A stretch of 64,000 nucleotides of DNA from Rhizobium leguminosarum. GTDB taxonomy: Bacteria > Pseudomonadota > Alphaproteobacteria > Rhizobiales > Rhizobiaceae. The stretch covers positions 186,001-250,000 of the forward strand of contig NZ_JAGIOR010000004.1 of NCBI RefSeq assembly GCF_017876795.1, in the 5' to 3' direction. The notes under the pieces were generated by a model, which worked only from the letters and a program-made list of their open reading frames with translations, searched no databases and was not told the DNA's origin. The position numbers were made by a program, and so were the translations under genes. Below, one piece after another: positions 56,680 to 64,000 of this stretch (the first letter of the stretch is position 1; every line of letters starts with the position of its first letter).

Positions 56680-57369
56680 ATAGGGCAAGGGGGCGAGGCG
56701 CGCCAGAGTGCCAGCCGACACTGTCATGGATTTATTATGATGTTTCAATACCTTAGCGAAAATCGCGTAATGCACGTTATGGAACTTCTATCTATCAATG
56801 CGCATCGATCCTGCGTAGAACGCACTCACCGCGACGTACTCGGGTCCGTATAGGCTGATTTCTCCGGGCGATCTGGCCGAAAGGGCATCTGGGCGTCCTT
56901 CTGCGACGAACGTCGACCGCCGGATATGTCGATGGCGACGACATGTCGCCAGAATATGTCGATAGAACCGGAATTTATCGACACGTCCTGTTGCGAGCAA
57001 GTTCAAAACCCTTCGAATAACCCTTCTTGTCGCCCGAGCATTTCGTTGAGGTCGAGCCGCATCGCCGGAGGTGATGGTCGGGCGCTTCAACATCCAGGGC
57101 AGTCTCCTATGATTTTGATGGATGAACGCCTTTACTTGTGCATGGCTCCACAACGACTTGATCGACCTCATAAGGCATTGACATGCTCTTTATGCACAAG
57201 CCCGGTCGCGATGTACGCCCGCCGACGATTAAAGCGAGCAAACCATCGCGAACCGGTCCGCGACGTTTATCCGTCGTCCATGACAATCCGAGCGTCCTGC
57301 CGTCCTCCCTTTCCAAACTGTGCCAGCCCTGCACCATATTGGGCAGTTCGAAGGCCACCTAAGGATGGG
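56680..57369. other. Stretch without a supportable gene
   Basis: Short frames occur on both strands (for example 56788-57171 minus), but none shows family features. The stretch may include the lost 5' part of the porin pseudogene. Confidence 0.4.
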
Positions 57370-57683
57370 AGTGACGTTTCCCTTAAAAGGGACGGCTCGG
57401 CGCGCGGCGGCGTGGGATATGCCTTGGACCGTACGCTGATCTACGGAACCGGGGGGTGGCCGCAGCCGGTGGAGAAGTCGACGTGCCGGGCGTTGGCAAG
57501 AAGGACGAAATTCTGATTGGCTGAACCGCCGGCGCAGGTGTGGAACGGGCGCTGACAGACAATATAATGGTGCGCGCTGAATATCGCTATGACGACTTCG
57601 GAAGCAAGGACTTAGGTTCGGCGCTTGGCGATTTCGAGGTCAATCAGCAAAAAGTAACGCTCGGCACCAGCTTCAAATTCTGA
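57370..57683 (+). pseudogene. 3' remnant of an Omp25/RopB-type outer-membrane porin gene
   Basis: Pieces read KRDGSARGGVGYALDRTLIYGTGG, then after a frame change VAAAGGEVDVPGVGKKDEILIG, a TGA where TGG (Trp) is expected, then TAGAGVERALTDNIMVRAEYRYDDFGSKDLG and VTLGTSFKF with the terminal Phe of beta-barrel proteins. These are the last strands of Omp25/Omp31/RopB proteins. The N-terminal half is absent. Confidence 0.75.
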
Positions 57684-57943
57684 CCCAGGATGTGATCGCG
57701 CCTCGACGTCCATCGAGGCGCGATCATCTGCTTTCAGGATTCCGGTGAGTCCTCCCCGATGCGTCAAGACGCGTTGATTTGACAGCCTGCCTGATCGGCT
57801 GCCGGAATTGCGGCCGAACCGTATTTCGGGTGATGCTGCGGATATTGGCATTGCAGGCAATCTCTGATCTAGTCTCCACTCTCTCCGCCGGGCAGTTCAG
57901 CTGCAGGCTCACGACATTCCAGACGAGCGAGAGCCGTATTGTG

Positions 57944-58855
57944 ATGACCACTCACCGCTTCATTCCTACGATCTTCCATAATGTCATCGGCTCATTTCCC
58001 CCGGCGCTCCATATCGCCAGTGGCGACACGGTGATCACTGAGACGCTTGATGCCGCCGGACATGACAAGGACGGGGTCAAGCAGGCACCCGGCGGCAATC
58101 CGATGAACGGCCCGATCTTCGTGGAAGGTGCCGAGCCCGGAGATGCGCTGAAGGTCGAGATCATCAACATGATCTCGACCAGAGACACGGGTTTTACCCG
58201 CAACATCGTCGCCGCGAACGTGGTCGATCCCGAGACGGTTCGTGACCTGCCGTCGCGCGATATCGCCATCTGGGCCATCGACCGTGAGGCCTTGACCGTC
58301 CGGCTTTCCGAGCCGGTCGCTGGCCTCGAGAATTTCGTTTTGCCGCTCGCCCCGATGATCGGCTGTTTCGGCGTGGCGCCCAGCCTCGGCCAGGCGATAT
58401 CGACGGCGACCAGCGGCGAATATGGCGGCAACATGGACTATCGGCGGTTCGGTCCCGGCACCACGGTTCGCTTTCCCGTATCGGCTCCCGGCGCCTTGTT
58501 CTTTCTCGGCGACTGCCATGCCGTGCAGGGGGATGGCGAGATCGTCGGCACCGGCATCGAGACGACGTTCGAAGTCACGGTGCGGCTGACCGTGGAAAAG
58601 AAGGCCGGACTGGTCTGGCCGCGCGGGGAAACCGCCGAAGACATCTTCACCATCGGCAACGCCCGGCCCCTCGATCAGGCGCTCCAGCATGCAACCAGCG
58701 AAATGTTGACCTGGCTGGCGTCGGATTATGGCCTGGACAGGACGGCGGCCAGCCATCTGCTCGGCCAGGTGGTGCGTTACGACGTCGGCAACGTCTTCGA
58801 TCCGGCCTATACGATGGCTTGCCGCGTCGCCAAGAAATGGCTGGTTCGTCGATAG
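57944..58855 (+). CDS. Acetamidase/formamidase family amide hydrolase
   Basis: 303 residues from ATG 57944 (the frame is open to 57779 without a better start). The family core is visible: NPMNGPIFVEGAEPGDALKVEI, LPLAPMIGCFGVAP, GEYGGNMDYRRFGPGTTVRFPVSAPGALFFLGDCHAVQGDGEIVGTGIE. Enzymes of this family release ammonia from short amides. It is convergent with the first iminopeptidase gene and may belong to the plant-signal locus downstream. Confidence 0.92.
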   Translation: MTTHRFIPTIFHNVIGSFPPALHIASGDTVITETLDAAGHDKDGVKQAPGGNPMNGPIFVEGAEPGDALKVEIINMISTRDTGFTRNIVAANVVDPETVRDLPSRDIAIWAIDREALTVRLSEPVAGLENFVLPLAPMIGCFGVAPSLGQAISTATSGEYGGNMDYRRFGPGTTVRFPVSAPGALFFLGDCHAVQGDGEIVGTGIETTFEVTVRLTVEKKAGLVWPRGETAEDIFTIGNARPLDQALQHATSEMLTWLASDYGLDRTAASHLLGQVVRYDVGNVFDPAYTMACRVAKKWLVRR

Positions 58856-58856
58856 G

Positions 58857-58883
58857 GGATCGCCGGCTTATCGCGGGCGATCC
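58857..58883. terminator. Bidirectional terminator candidate between convergent genes
   Basis: GGATCGCC (58857-58864) and GGCGATCC (58876-58883) form a perfect 8-bp stem in the 49-bp gap between the amide hydrolase and the first iminopeptidase gene. Confidence 0.55.
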
Positions 58884-58904
58884 TGTGGGCCGGCAGCGCG
58901 TTCC

Positions 58905-59822
58905 TCAATCGTGCCGTGACAGGAAACTGGAAACGGTCGTCAGGCAAAGCTGCTTTTCCTCGACATGCGGCATGTGGCTGGAATTTTCGAAGAGCACCCA
59001 CTCGCAGCCGGGGACACGTTCGAGATAAGGCCTGACCACCAAAGGCGTCGCCTCGTCGTATTTTCCCGAGATCAGCAGCGTCGGGGCTTCGATGCGGTCG
59101 AGCCTGTTCTCGATCGTCCAGTCCTTCATCGCGCCGATGACGTGAAATTCGGTCGGGCCGTTCATGTTGCGGTAGACGGTGTTGTCCTCGTCCATGATCG
59201 CGAAGGTGCGTGCGACTTCAGGCGGCCACGGCGCCACGCGGCAGACATGGCGGTCATAAAAGACACGCGAGGCGGCGATATAGTCCGGATCGGTGAGGCT
59301 TCCCGCCAGTTCATGCTTCAGCAGCGTGTCCTGCACCTCCTTCGGTAGTTCCTGCCGCAGCCGGTTCGCCTCCGAAACCCAGGTGTGCATGTTTGCCGGT
59401 GAGTTGGCGATCACAAGCGCCTTCAGGCCCTGCGGCCGGCGCACCGCATGTTCGGCGCCGAGCATGCCGCCCCAGGACTGGCCGAGGAAGGCATAACGAT
59501 GCTGAATGCCGAGATGGAACAGTAGCGCGTCCAGCTCTTCGAGAAACAGGCCGACCGTCCAGAAATCCGGGCCGTTGTCCGGAAGCCGCGTGGAATTGCC
59601 ATTGCCGAGCTGATCGTAATGGATGACCGGGCGGCCGTCGAGGGTGGCGATATCCTTGAAGGAATCGACATAATCATGCGTACAGCCAGGCCCGCCATGG
59701 GCGACGACGAGGGGCAGTTTGCCGCTCTCCAGCGAGCCGGTGACGCGATACCAGGTGCGATAGTCGCGAAAGGGAAAATAGGCTTCGGTGGTCGTGACTT
59801 CGCCCACGGGCGTCTCCATCAT
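58905..59822 (-). CDS. Proline iminopeptidase-like alpha/beta hydrolase
   Basis: 305 residues. Oxyanion motif [13 protein letters not shown], nucleophile GQSWGGMLG, acid in [12 protein letters not shown] and catalytic His in [10 protein letters not shown] are all present, as in the proline iminopeptidase/tricorn-interacting family. It lies 49 bp downstream of the luxR gene on the same strand and is probably cotranscribed with it. Substrate likely a small peptide or amide-like plant compound. Confidence 0.92.
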   Translation of the reverse strand: MMETPVGEVTTTEAYFPFRDYRTWYRVTGSLESGKLPLVVAHGGPGCTHDYVDSFKDIATLDGRPVIHYDQLGNGNSTRLPDNGPDFWTVGLFLEELDALLFHLGIQHRYAFLGQSWGGMLGAEHAVRRPQGLKALVIANSPANMHTWVSEANRLRQELPKEVQDTLLKHELAGSLTDPDYIAASRVFYDRHVCRVAPWPPEVARTFAIMDEDNTVYRNMNGPTEFHVIGAMKDWTIENRLDRIEAPTLLISGKYDEATPLVVRPYLERVPGCEWVLFENSSHMPHVEEKQLCLTTVSSFLSRHD

Positions 59823-59871
59823 TCAGCGGTGATGAAAAAGCATAACGCGGCGGCAACAGCGAAGGCAGCTA

Positions 59872-60669
59872 TCACAAGTTATAGGGTGACCAGGTATGGG
59901 TCGGCCGGTCTTCGAGCAGGCGGTAATGGGTGGCGCGCACCACGGCCTGGGTGCGGTTGCGGGCGCCGAGTTTCTTTGTTGCGGCGTTCAGATGCATGAC
60001 GACGGTCGGCACCGAACGGTCGATGATGCGGGAAATTTCCTTGGCTGAATAACCTTCCGCCGAATGACGCAGGCATTCACGTTCGCGTTCGGTCAAGCGG
60101 ATCGTGCCGACGCTCTTCGCCCGCGTGTCGAACAGCGAATAGGCGGTCTCATGGAAGACGTGGGCCAGCAGGTTGAAGTCGGCGATATAACGCAGCGCGT
60201 GCCGTTCGAAATCGCCATTGCGGCCGAAGCGGATACCGGTGACCGTCGCATAGTCGCCGCGTGGCATATGAACCGGGACGGTGACGCCGGTCGACATGTC
60301 GCGTTCACTCAAATAGCGCGTCACCGGCGCGGTGGCCTCGCTCATGAAGCGCCTGATCAACGTATCGGCGTCCGGGTCGTAGTTCCAGAAGAAGGGTGCG
60401 GAGGTGCGCAGCGCCACCTGCTGCACCGGATCGATACGGAAATAGCCGCGATCGAACCAGTAGTCGTGCATGTCTTCTGAGATATTACGCAGCTTCAGCA
60501 GCGAGGGTATCATGATCGCGCCGTCGAGATCATAGGGCACCGGCGTATAGTCGTAGATCAGCGCCTCGAAGCCGATCTGCTGCATCGCCTCGAAGGCTTG
60601 GTCGATCCGGCCGTCCAGCGTTCCGTGCGCTGTAAACTGCCGTCTGATCGTTCCGATATCGTCAAGCAT
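59872..60669 (-). CDS. LuxR solo of the plant-signal-responsive (PAB) type
   Basis: 265 residues from ATG 60669 (GGGAGC upstream). N-terminal autoinducer-binding domain: EDMHDYWFDRGYFRIDPVQQ, where the two usual aromatic positions W57 and Y61 of AHL receptors read M and W; D70, P71 and W85 equivalents (IDP, FFW) are kept. C-terminal GerE helix-turn-helix LTERERECLRHSAEGYSAKEISRIIDRSVPTVVMHLNAATKKLG. No luxI is present. M/W at these sites and flanking pip genes are the mark of LuxR solos such as NesR, OryR, PsoR and PipR that sense plant-derived molecules. Confidence 0.93.
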   Translation of the reverse strand: MLDDIGTIRRQFTAHGTLDGRIDQAFEAMQQIGFEALIYDYTPVPYDLDGAIMIPSLLKLRNISEDMHDYWFDRGYFRIDPVQQVALRTSAPFFWNYDPDADTLIRRFMSEATAPVTRYLSERDMSTGVTVPVHMPRGDYATVTGIRFGRNGDFERHALRYIADFNLLAHVFHETAYSLFDTRAKSVGTIRLTERERECLRHSAEGYSAKEISRIIDRSVPTVVMHLNAATKKLGARNRTQAVVRATHYRLLEDRPTHTWSPYNL

Positions 60670-60719
60670 GATTTGCTCCCGGGTTCGGCGTGCTGCCCAC
60701 CCTATCACTTCTTATAGCT

Positions 60720-60758
60720 GGCACTAAATGCGGTTTAAGGTAAAAATTTAGCCGTGCC
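60720..60758. promoter_or_regulatory. Dyad in the luxR/hydrolase divergent region
   Basis: GGCACTAAAT (60720-60729) and ATTTA-GCC-GTGCC (60746-60758) form an imperfect inverted repeat in the 128-bp gap between luxR and the second hydrolase gene. It could be the LuxR binding site or overlap the promoters. Confidence 0.4.
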
Positions 60759-60797
60759 CAAATATTGAGCAAGCGAAATCTTCTGCCGGAGCGATCA

Positions 60798-61688
60798 ATG
60801 TGGCGTGAAATGCGGCCCGACGAGCGATTCGAGATCGATGTCGATGGCTATCGCGTCATTGCCTATAGCTTCGGGACTGGCAGCGAGACGGTTTTCTGCC
60901 TGAACGGCGGGCCGGGCCTGCCTTGCGACTACCTGCGCGAGGCGCATTCCTGTCTCGTCGACAAGGGCTATCGCGTCGTCGCTTTCGACCAGCTCGGAAC
61001 CGGCGCCTCCGACCGGCCGGACGATCTCTCGCTCTGGACGATCGGCCGTTACGTCGAGGAGACGGAGACGGTGCGCAAGGCGCTGGGGCTCGGCAAGGTT
61101 CATATGCTGGGCCATTCCTGGGGCGGATGGCTGGCGATAGACTACGCGCTGACCTATCCCGAGAACTTGAAGACGCTGATTCTCGAGGATACCGTCGCCG
61201 ATATGCCGCATCTGATCTCGGAACTGGAACGGCTGCGCGCGGCGCTCGGTCCCGAAACCGTCTCGATGATGCAGAAGCATGAAGCGCAAGGCACCTATAA
61301 TCACCCGGAATATCTCGCTGCCGTCACCATTCTCAATTACCGCCATGTCTGCCGTCTGCCGGAATGGCCGGCGCCGGTGCGCCGCTCGCTCGACGATTGG
61401 AACATGGCGCCCTACGAGACGATGCAGGGGCCGAACGAGTTTCTCTATATCGGCAACCTCAAGGACTGGAACCGCATCCCCGATCTGCCGCGGCTGACGC
61501 TGCCGGTGCTCATCACAACGGGAGAGCATGACGAGCTGACCCCGGCCTGTGCGATGAGGATGAAGCTTGCGCTGCCGAATGCCGAGCTCAAGCTATTTGC
61601 CAATGCCAGCCACATGCCTTTCTATGAAAACCCGCAGGATTATTATCCGGCGCTTCTCGATTTTCTCGCCCGGCACAAGGCAGCCTGA
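60798..61688 (+). CDS. Second proline iminopeptidase-like alpha/beta hydrolase
   Basis: 296 residues from ATG 60798, chosen because CGGAGC lies upstream; a TTG at 60765 is less likely. CLNGGPGLPCDYLREAH, nucleophile GHSWGGWLAIDYALTYPENL, acid TTGEHDELTP and His ANASHMPFYENP complete the triad. It is transcribed divergently from luxR and leads into the peptide ABC transporter operon, the organisation seen for pip genes near PAB LuxR solos. Confidence 0.93.
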   Translation: MWREMRPDERFEIDVDGYRVIAYSFGTGSETVFCLNGGPGLPCDYLREAHSCLVDKGYRVVAFDQLGTGASDRPDDLSLWTIGRYVEETETVRKALGLGKVHMLGHSWGGWLAIDYALTYPENLKTLILEDTVADMPHLISELERLRAALGPETVSMMQKHEAQGTYNHPEYLAAVTILNYRHVCRLPEWPAPVRRSLDDWNMAPYETMQGPNEFLYIGNLKDWNRIPDLPRLTLPVLITTGEHDELTPACAMRMKLALPNAELKLFANASHMPFYENPQDYYPALLDFLARHKAA

Positions 61689-61739
61689 TGCAAATGAAAG
61701 CGGCTCAATCCCGACGAAGACAGAGGGGCGATCGCCGTC

Positions 61740-62678
61740 ATGCATCGCTATAGATTCGTTCTGACGCGGCCGCTGCAGTTCCTGCCGGTCATTTTTGGTA
61801 TCAGCGTTATCACTTTCATTCTGGTCCGGTTGATCCCCGGCGATCCGGCGCGCAACATCCTCGGCACGCGCGCGACCCCGGCAGCCCTTGCCAGCATCCG
61901 CGCCCAATATGGCCTCGACCAGCCGATGTGGCTGCAATATTTTTATTTCCTCAAGAACCTCGCCAACGGCGAAATGGGCAAGTCGATCCTTTACAAGATC
62001 GACGTGCTGAAGCTGATCGTTACCCGCATCGAGCCGACGCTGGCGCTGGTCGTTTCCAGCGTCGTGCTGTCGGTCCTGATCGCGGTGCCGATGGCGGCGA
62101 TCGCCGCGCGCAATGCCGGCCGGGCGCCCGACCATGCGGTGCGCATCGTCTCGACCTTCGGCATTGGCTTTCCGCCTTTCTGGCTGGGGCTGATGCTGAT
62201 CATCCTCTTCAGCGTCGAACTCGGTGTACTCCCCGTTTCGGGTTATGGCGCGACGATCGGTGAGAAGCTCTCGCATCTCGTGCTGCCGAGCCTGACGGTC
62301 GCGCTGTCGCTCTCGACCGTGCTGACGCGCAGCCTGCGGGCGGCGATGATCGAGCAGCTGAAATCGGATGTGGCGACCGCGGCGCGCGCCCGCGGCCTGC
62401 CGGAGGGGGTTGTCTTCTGGCGGCATGTGCTGCCGAATTCGCTGGTGCCGACGATCAATCTGCTTGCCGTCAACATCGGCTGGCTGATCGGCGGTAGCGT
62501 GGTGGTCGAGACCGTCTTTGCGCTGCCCGGCATGGGGCAGCTGCTCGTCAGGGCGATCTTTTCACGCGACTACATGGTGGTCCAGGGCGTCGCCATGGTC
62601 TTTGCCTGCGCCACCGTGCTCATCAATTTCATCGCCGACATCATCACCGTCACCGTCGATCCGCGGGTGACGCTATGA
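61740..62678 (+). CDS. Peptide ABC transporter permease (DppB type)
   Basis: 312 residues. N-terminal FLPVIFGISVITFILVRLIPGDPARNILG, then ASIRAQYGLDQPMWLQYFYFLKNLANGEMGKSI and the EAA loop SDVATAARARGLPEGVVFWRHVLPNSLVPTINLLAVNIGWLIGGSVVVETVFALPGMGQLLVRAI are characteristic for DppB/OppB. It follows the second hydrolase by about 50 bp and overlaps the next permease. Confidence 0.95.
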   Translation: MHRYRFVLTRPLQFLPVIFGISVITFILVRLIPGDPARNILGTRATPAALASIRAQYGLDQPMWLQYFYFLKNLANGEMGKSILYKIDVLKLIVTRIEPTLALVVSSVVLSVLIAVPMAAIAARNAGRAPDHAVRIVSTFGIGFPPFWLGLMLIILFSVELGVLPVSGYGATIGEKLSHLVLPSLTVALSLSTVLTRSLRAAMIEQLKSDVATAARARGLPEGVVFWRHVLPNSLVPTINLLAVNIGWLIGGSVVVETVFALPGMGQLLVRAIFSRDYMVVQGVAMVFACATVLINFIADIITVTVDPRVTL

Positions 62679-63511
62679 GCATCGAGGCGATCGCCCCTGC
62701 CCCCGCCTGGCGCCGGCTCTTCGGCCGGCGACCGATGCTTGCCGTCGGTTTCGGCCTGCTGCTGTTCTTCGTCCTGCTGGCGATCGCCGCGCCTGTTATC
62801 GCGCCCTACGACCCGATCATGCAGAACGCCGAGGTGCGCCTGCAGGCGCCTTCTTTGCTGCATCCGTTCGGCACCGACAATTTCGGCCGTGATATTCTCT
62901 CCCGCGTCATCGGGGGCGCGCGCCTCGATCTGCAGATGGCGCTGATCGGCGTCATCTTTCCCTTCCTGATCGGCACGACGGTCGGCACGATTGCCGGCTT
63001 CTTCGGCGGCATCGTCGATGCGCTGTTCATGCGCCTCGTCGATATCATTCTCGCCTTCCCCTTCCTCGTGCTGATGCTGTCGATCATCGCAATCCTCGGC
63101 CCCGGCCTTGGCAGCTTCTACATCGCCATGGCGCTGGTCGGCTGGGTCTCCTATGCGCGGCTGATCCGGGCGCAGATGCTGGTGCTGAAAAGCAGCGACT
63201 ATGCCGTTGCCGCCGTCAGCCTCGGCTTCAGCCGCTCGCGCATCATGTTCCGCCACCTGCTGCCGAACGCGATCGCCGGTTCGATGTCCGATGCGACGCT
63301 GGTGCTGCTCAGCGGCGCCGCCGTCAGCTATCTCGGTCTCGGCGTCCAGCCGCCGGTGGCCGAATGGGGCGTCATGGTCGCGGAAGGGCAGAGTTTCATC
63401 ACCACCGCATGGTGGATCACGCTGTTTCCCGGCCTCTCCATCGTCTGCCTCGCCTTCGGCTTCAGCATGCTGGGCGATGCTCTCGGCGAATTGCTGGGGG
63501 TGCATGAATGA
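62675..63511 (+). CDS. Peptide ABC transporter permease (DppC type)
   Basis: 278 residues. PVIAPYDPIMQNAEVRLQAPSLLHPFGTDNFGRDILSRVIGGARLDLQMALIGV is the DppC start; SDYAVAAVSLGFSRSRIMFRHLLPNAIAGSMSDATLVL is the EAA loop. ATGA overlaps link it to both neighbours. Confidence 0.95.
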   Translation: MSIEAIAPAPAWRRLFGRRPMLAVGFGLLLFFVLLAIAAPVIAPYDPIMQNAEVRLQAPSLLHPFGTDNFGRDILSRVIGGARLDLQMALIGVIFPFLIGTTVGTIAGFFGGIVDALFMRLVDIILAFPFLVLMLSIIAILGPGLGSFYIAMALVGWVSYARLIRAQMLVLKSSDYAVAAVSLGFSRSRIMFRHLLPNAIAGSMSDATLVLLSGAAVSYLGLGVQPPVAEWGVMVAEGQSFITTAWWITLFPGLSIVCLAFGFSMLGDALGELLGVHE

Positions 63512-64000
63512 GCGGCTCCGTGCTGTCCGTCCGTGATCTCACCGTCCGTGCCCATGTCGATTCAGGCCCGCGCACGCTGCTCGATGCGGTCTCGCTCGAT
63601 CTCCGCAAGGGCGAGATCCTCGGTCTCGTCGGCGAGAGCGGCTCGGGCAAGAGCCTGTTCTGCCGTTCGCTGGTGCGGCTGCTGCCCTCCTCGCTGCTGA
63701 AGATCGAAAGTGGCTCGGTGCTGCTCGAAGGGCGCGACCTCACGCGGGTTGACGACGGCGAGATGCTGAAGGTGCGCGGCGGCGAGATCGGCATGATCTT
63801 CCAGAACCCGACCAGCCATCTCGACCCGGTGATGCGGATCGGCAACCAGATCGCCGAAGGCATCCGCTATCATCAGGGCCTCGGCGCCCGCGAAGCCCGC
63901 ACTGCTGCGACGGAAATCCTGGCGCAGGTCGGCTTCCCCGATCCCGTGCGCCAGTATGACAGCTATCCGCATGAATTTTCCGGCGGCATGCGGCAGCGGG
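63508..64000 (+). CDS. Peptide ABC transporter ATP-binding protein (DppD type), 5' part
   Basis: Starts at ATG 63508 overlapping the permease stop and runs off the window after about 164 codons. Walker A GLVGESGSGKSLFCRSLVRLL, Q-loop MIFQNPTSHLDPVMRIGNQIAEGI and the start of the signature HEFSGGMRQR are visible. A solute-binding protein gene is not in the window and is expected further downstream. Confidence 0.95.
   Translation, partial: MSGSVLSVRDLTVRAHVDSGPRTLLDAVSLDLRKGEILGLVGESGSGKSLFCRSLVRLLPSSLLKIESGSVLLEGRDLTRVDDGEMLKVRGGEIGMIFQNPTSHLDPVMRIGNQIAEGIRYHQGLGAREARTAATEILAQVGFPDPVRQYDSYPHEFSGGMRQR

Overview
The window reads as an accessory replicon (plasmid or plasmid-derived island) of a Rhizobium-group alphaproteobacterium. 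Supporting signs are high-GC coding sequence, a thiCOSG operon behind a TPP riboswitch, a rhizobial VirB locus, the DUF932/DUF1173/DUF2493/DUF736/ParB-like plasmid gene set, SyrB-like genes, an imuA-imuB-dnaE2 mutagenesis cassette behind an alphaproteobacterial SOS box, and many insertion-sequence remnants. No rRNA, tRNA, CRISPR array, repABC origin or relaxase gene was recognised.

Layout. 0-2.2 kb: end of a ribose-type sugar ABC transporter (ATPase tail, permease, binding protein). 2.3-5.5 kb: a GGDEF-EAL protein with a shortened inter-domain region, and two small envelope/stress proteins. 5.7-10.1 kb: thiC-thiO-thiS-thiG under a TPP riboswitch; the expected next gene, thiE, is cut to five codons and followed by an IS5-type transposase remnant. 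10.4-31.5 kb: plasmid-maintenance genes (ParB-like, DUF932 with an in-frame TGA, DUF1173, AAA-DUF4143 ATPase, toprim protein, DUF2493, WGR, DUF736 and small unknowns), with two PIN toxin-antitoxin pairs and a virB operon in which virB4 is fused out of frame to the end of virB8, removing virB5, virB6 and virB7. 31.6-36.5 kb: scarred amino-acid ABC permeases with a LysR regulator, an intact IS carrying a passenger gene, and fragments of vapC and of a sugar-binding protein. 36.5-39.8 kb: small genes. 40-45.7 kb: imuA-imuB-dnaE2, with dnaE2 frameshifted and a second inverted piece of its 3' end next to a perfect palindrome. 46.2-53.2 kb: an SDR oxidoreductase, a very large winged-helix/ATPase regulator, two overlapping tyrosine recombinases (remnant of a recombinase trio) and an IS91-type remnant. 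53.6-57.7 kb: a SyrB-like gene split by an ISAzo13-type element whose removal restores the frame exactly, two small rhizobial genes, and a porin pseudogene. 57.9-64 kb: an apparently intact locus of an acetamidase/formamidase, two proline-iminopeptidase-like hydrolases flanking a LuxR solo with plant-signal-type residues, and a peptide ABC transporter.

The window mixes a few apparently working modules (thiamine precursor synthesis, the LuxR-solo/Pip/ABC locus, toxin-antitoxins, imuA-imuB) with a decaying conjugation region. The observations most worth follow-up are a family of structured leaders at near-constant distance ahead of small plasmid genes (29.7-30.9 kb), four TCTAATT-type boxes at exact 22-bp spacing upstream of the AAA-DUF4143 gene, the LuxR-solo locus, and several deletions whose junctions can be read directly. 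All calls come from reading sequence and translations; no database search was run.
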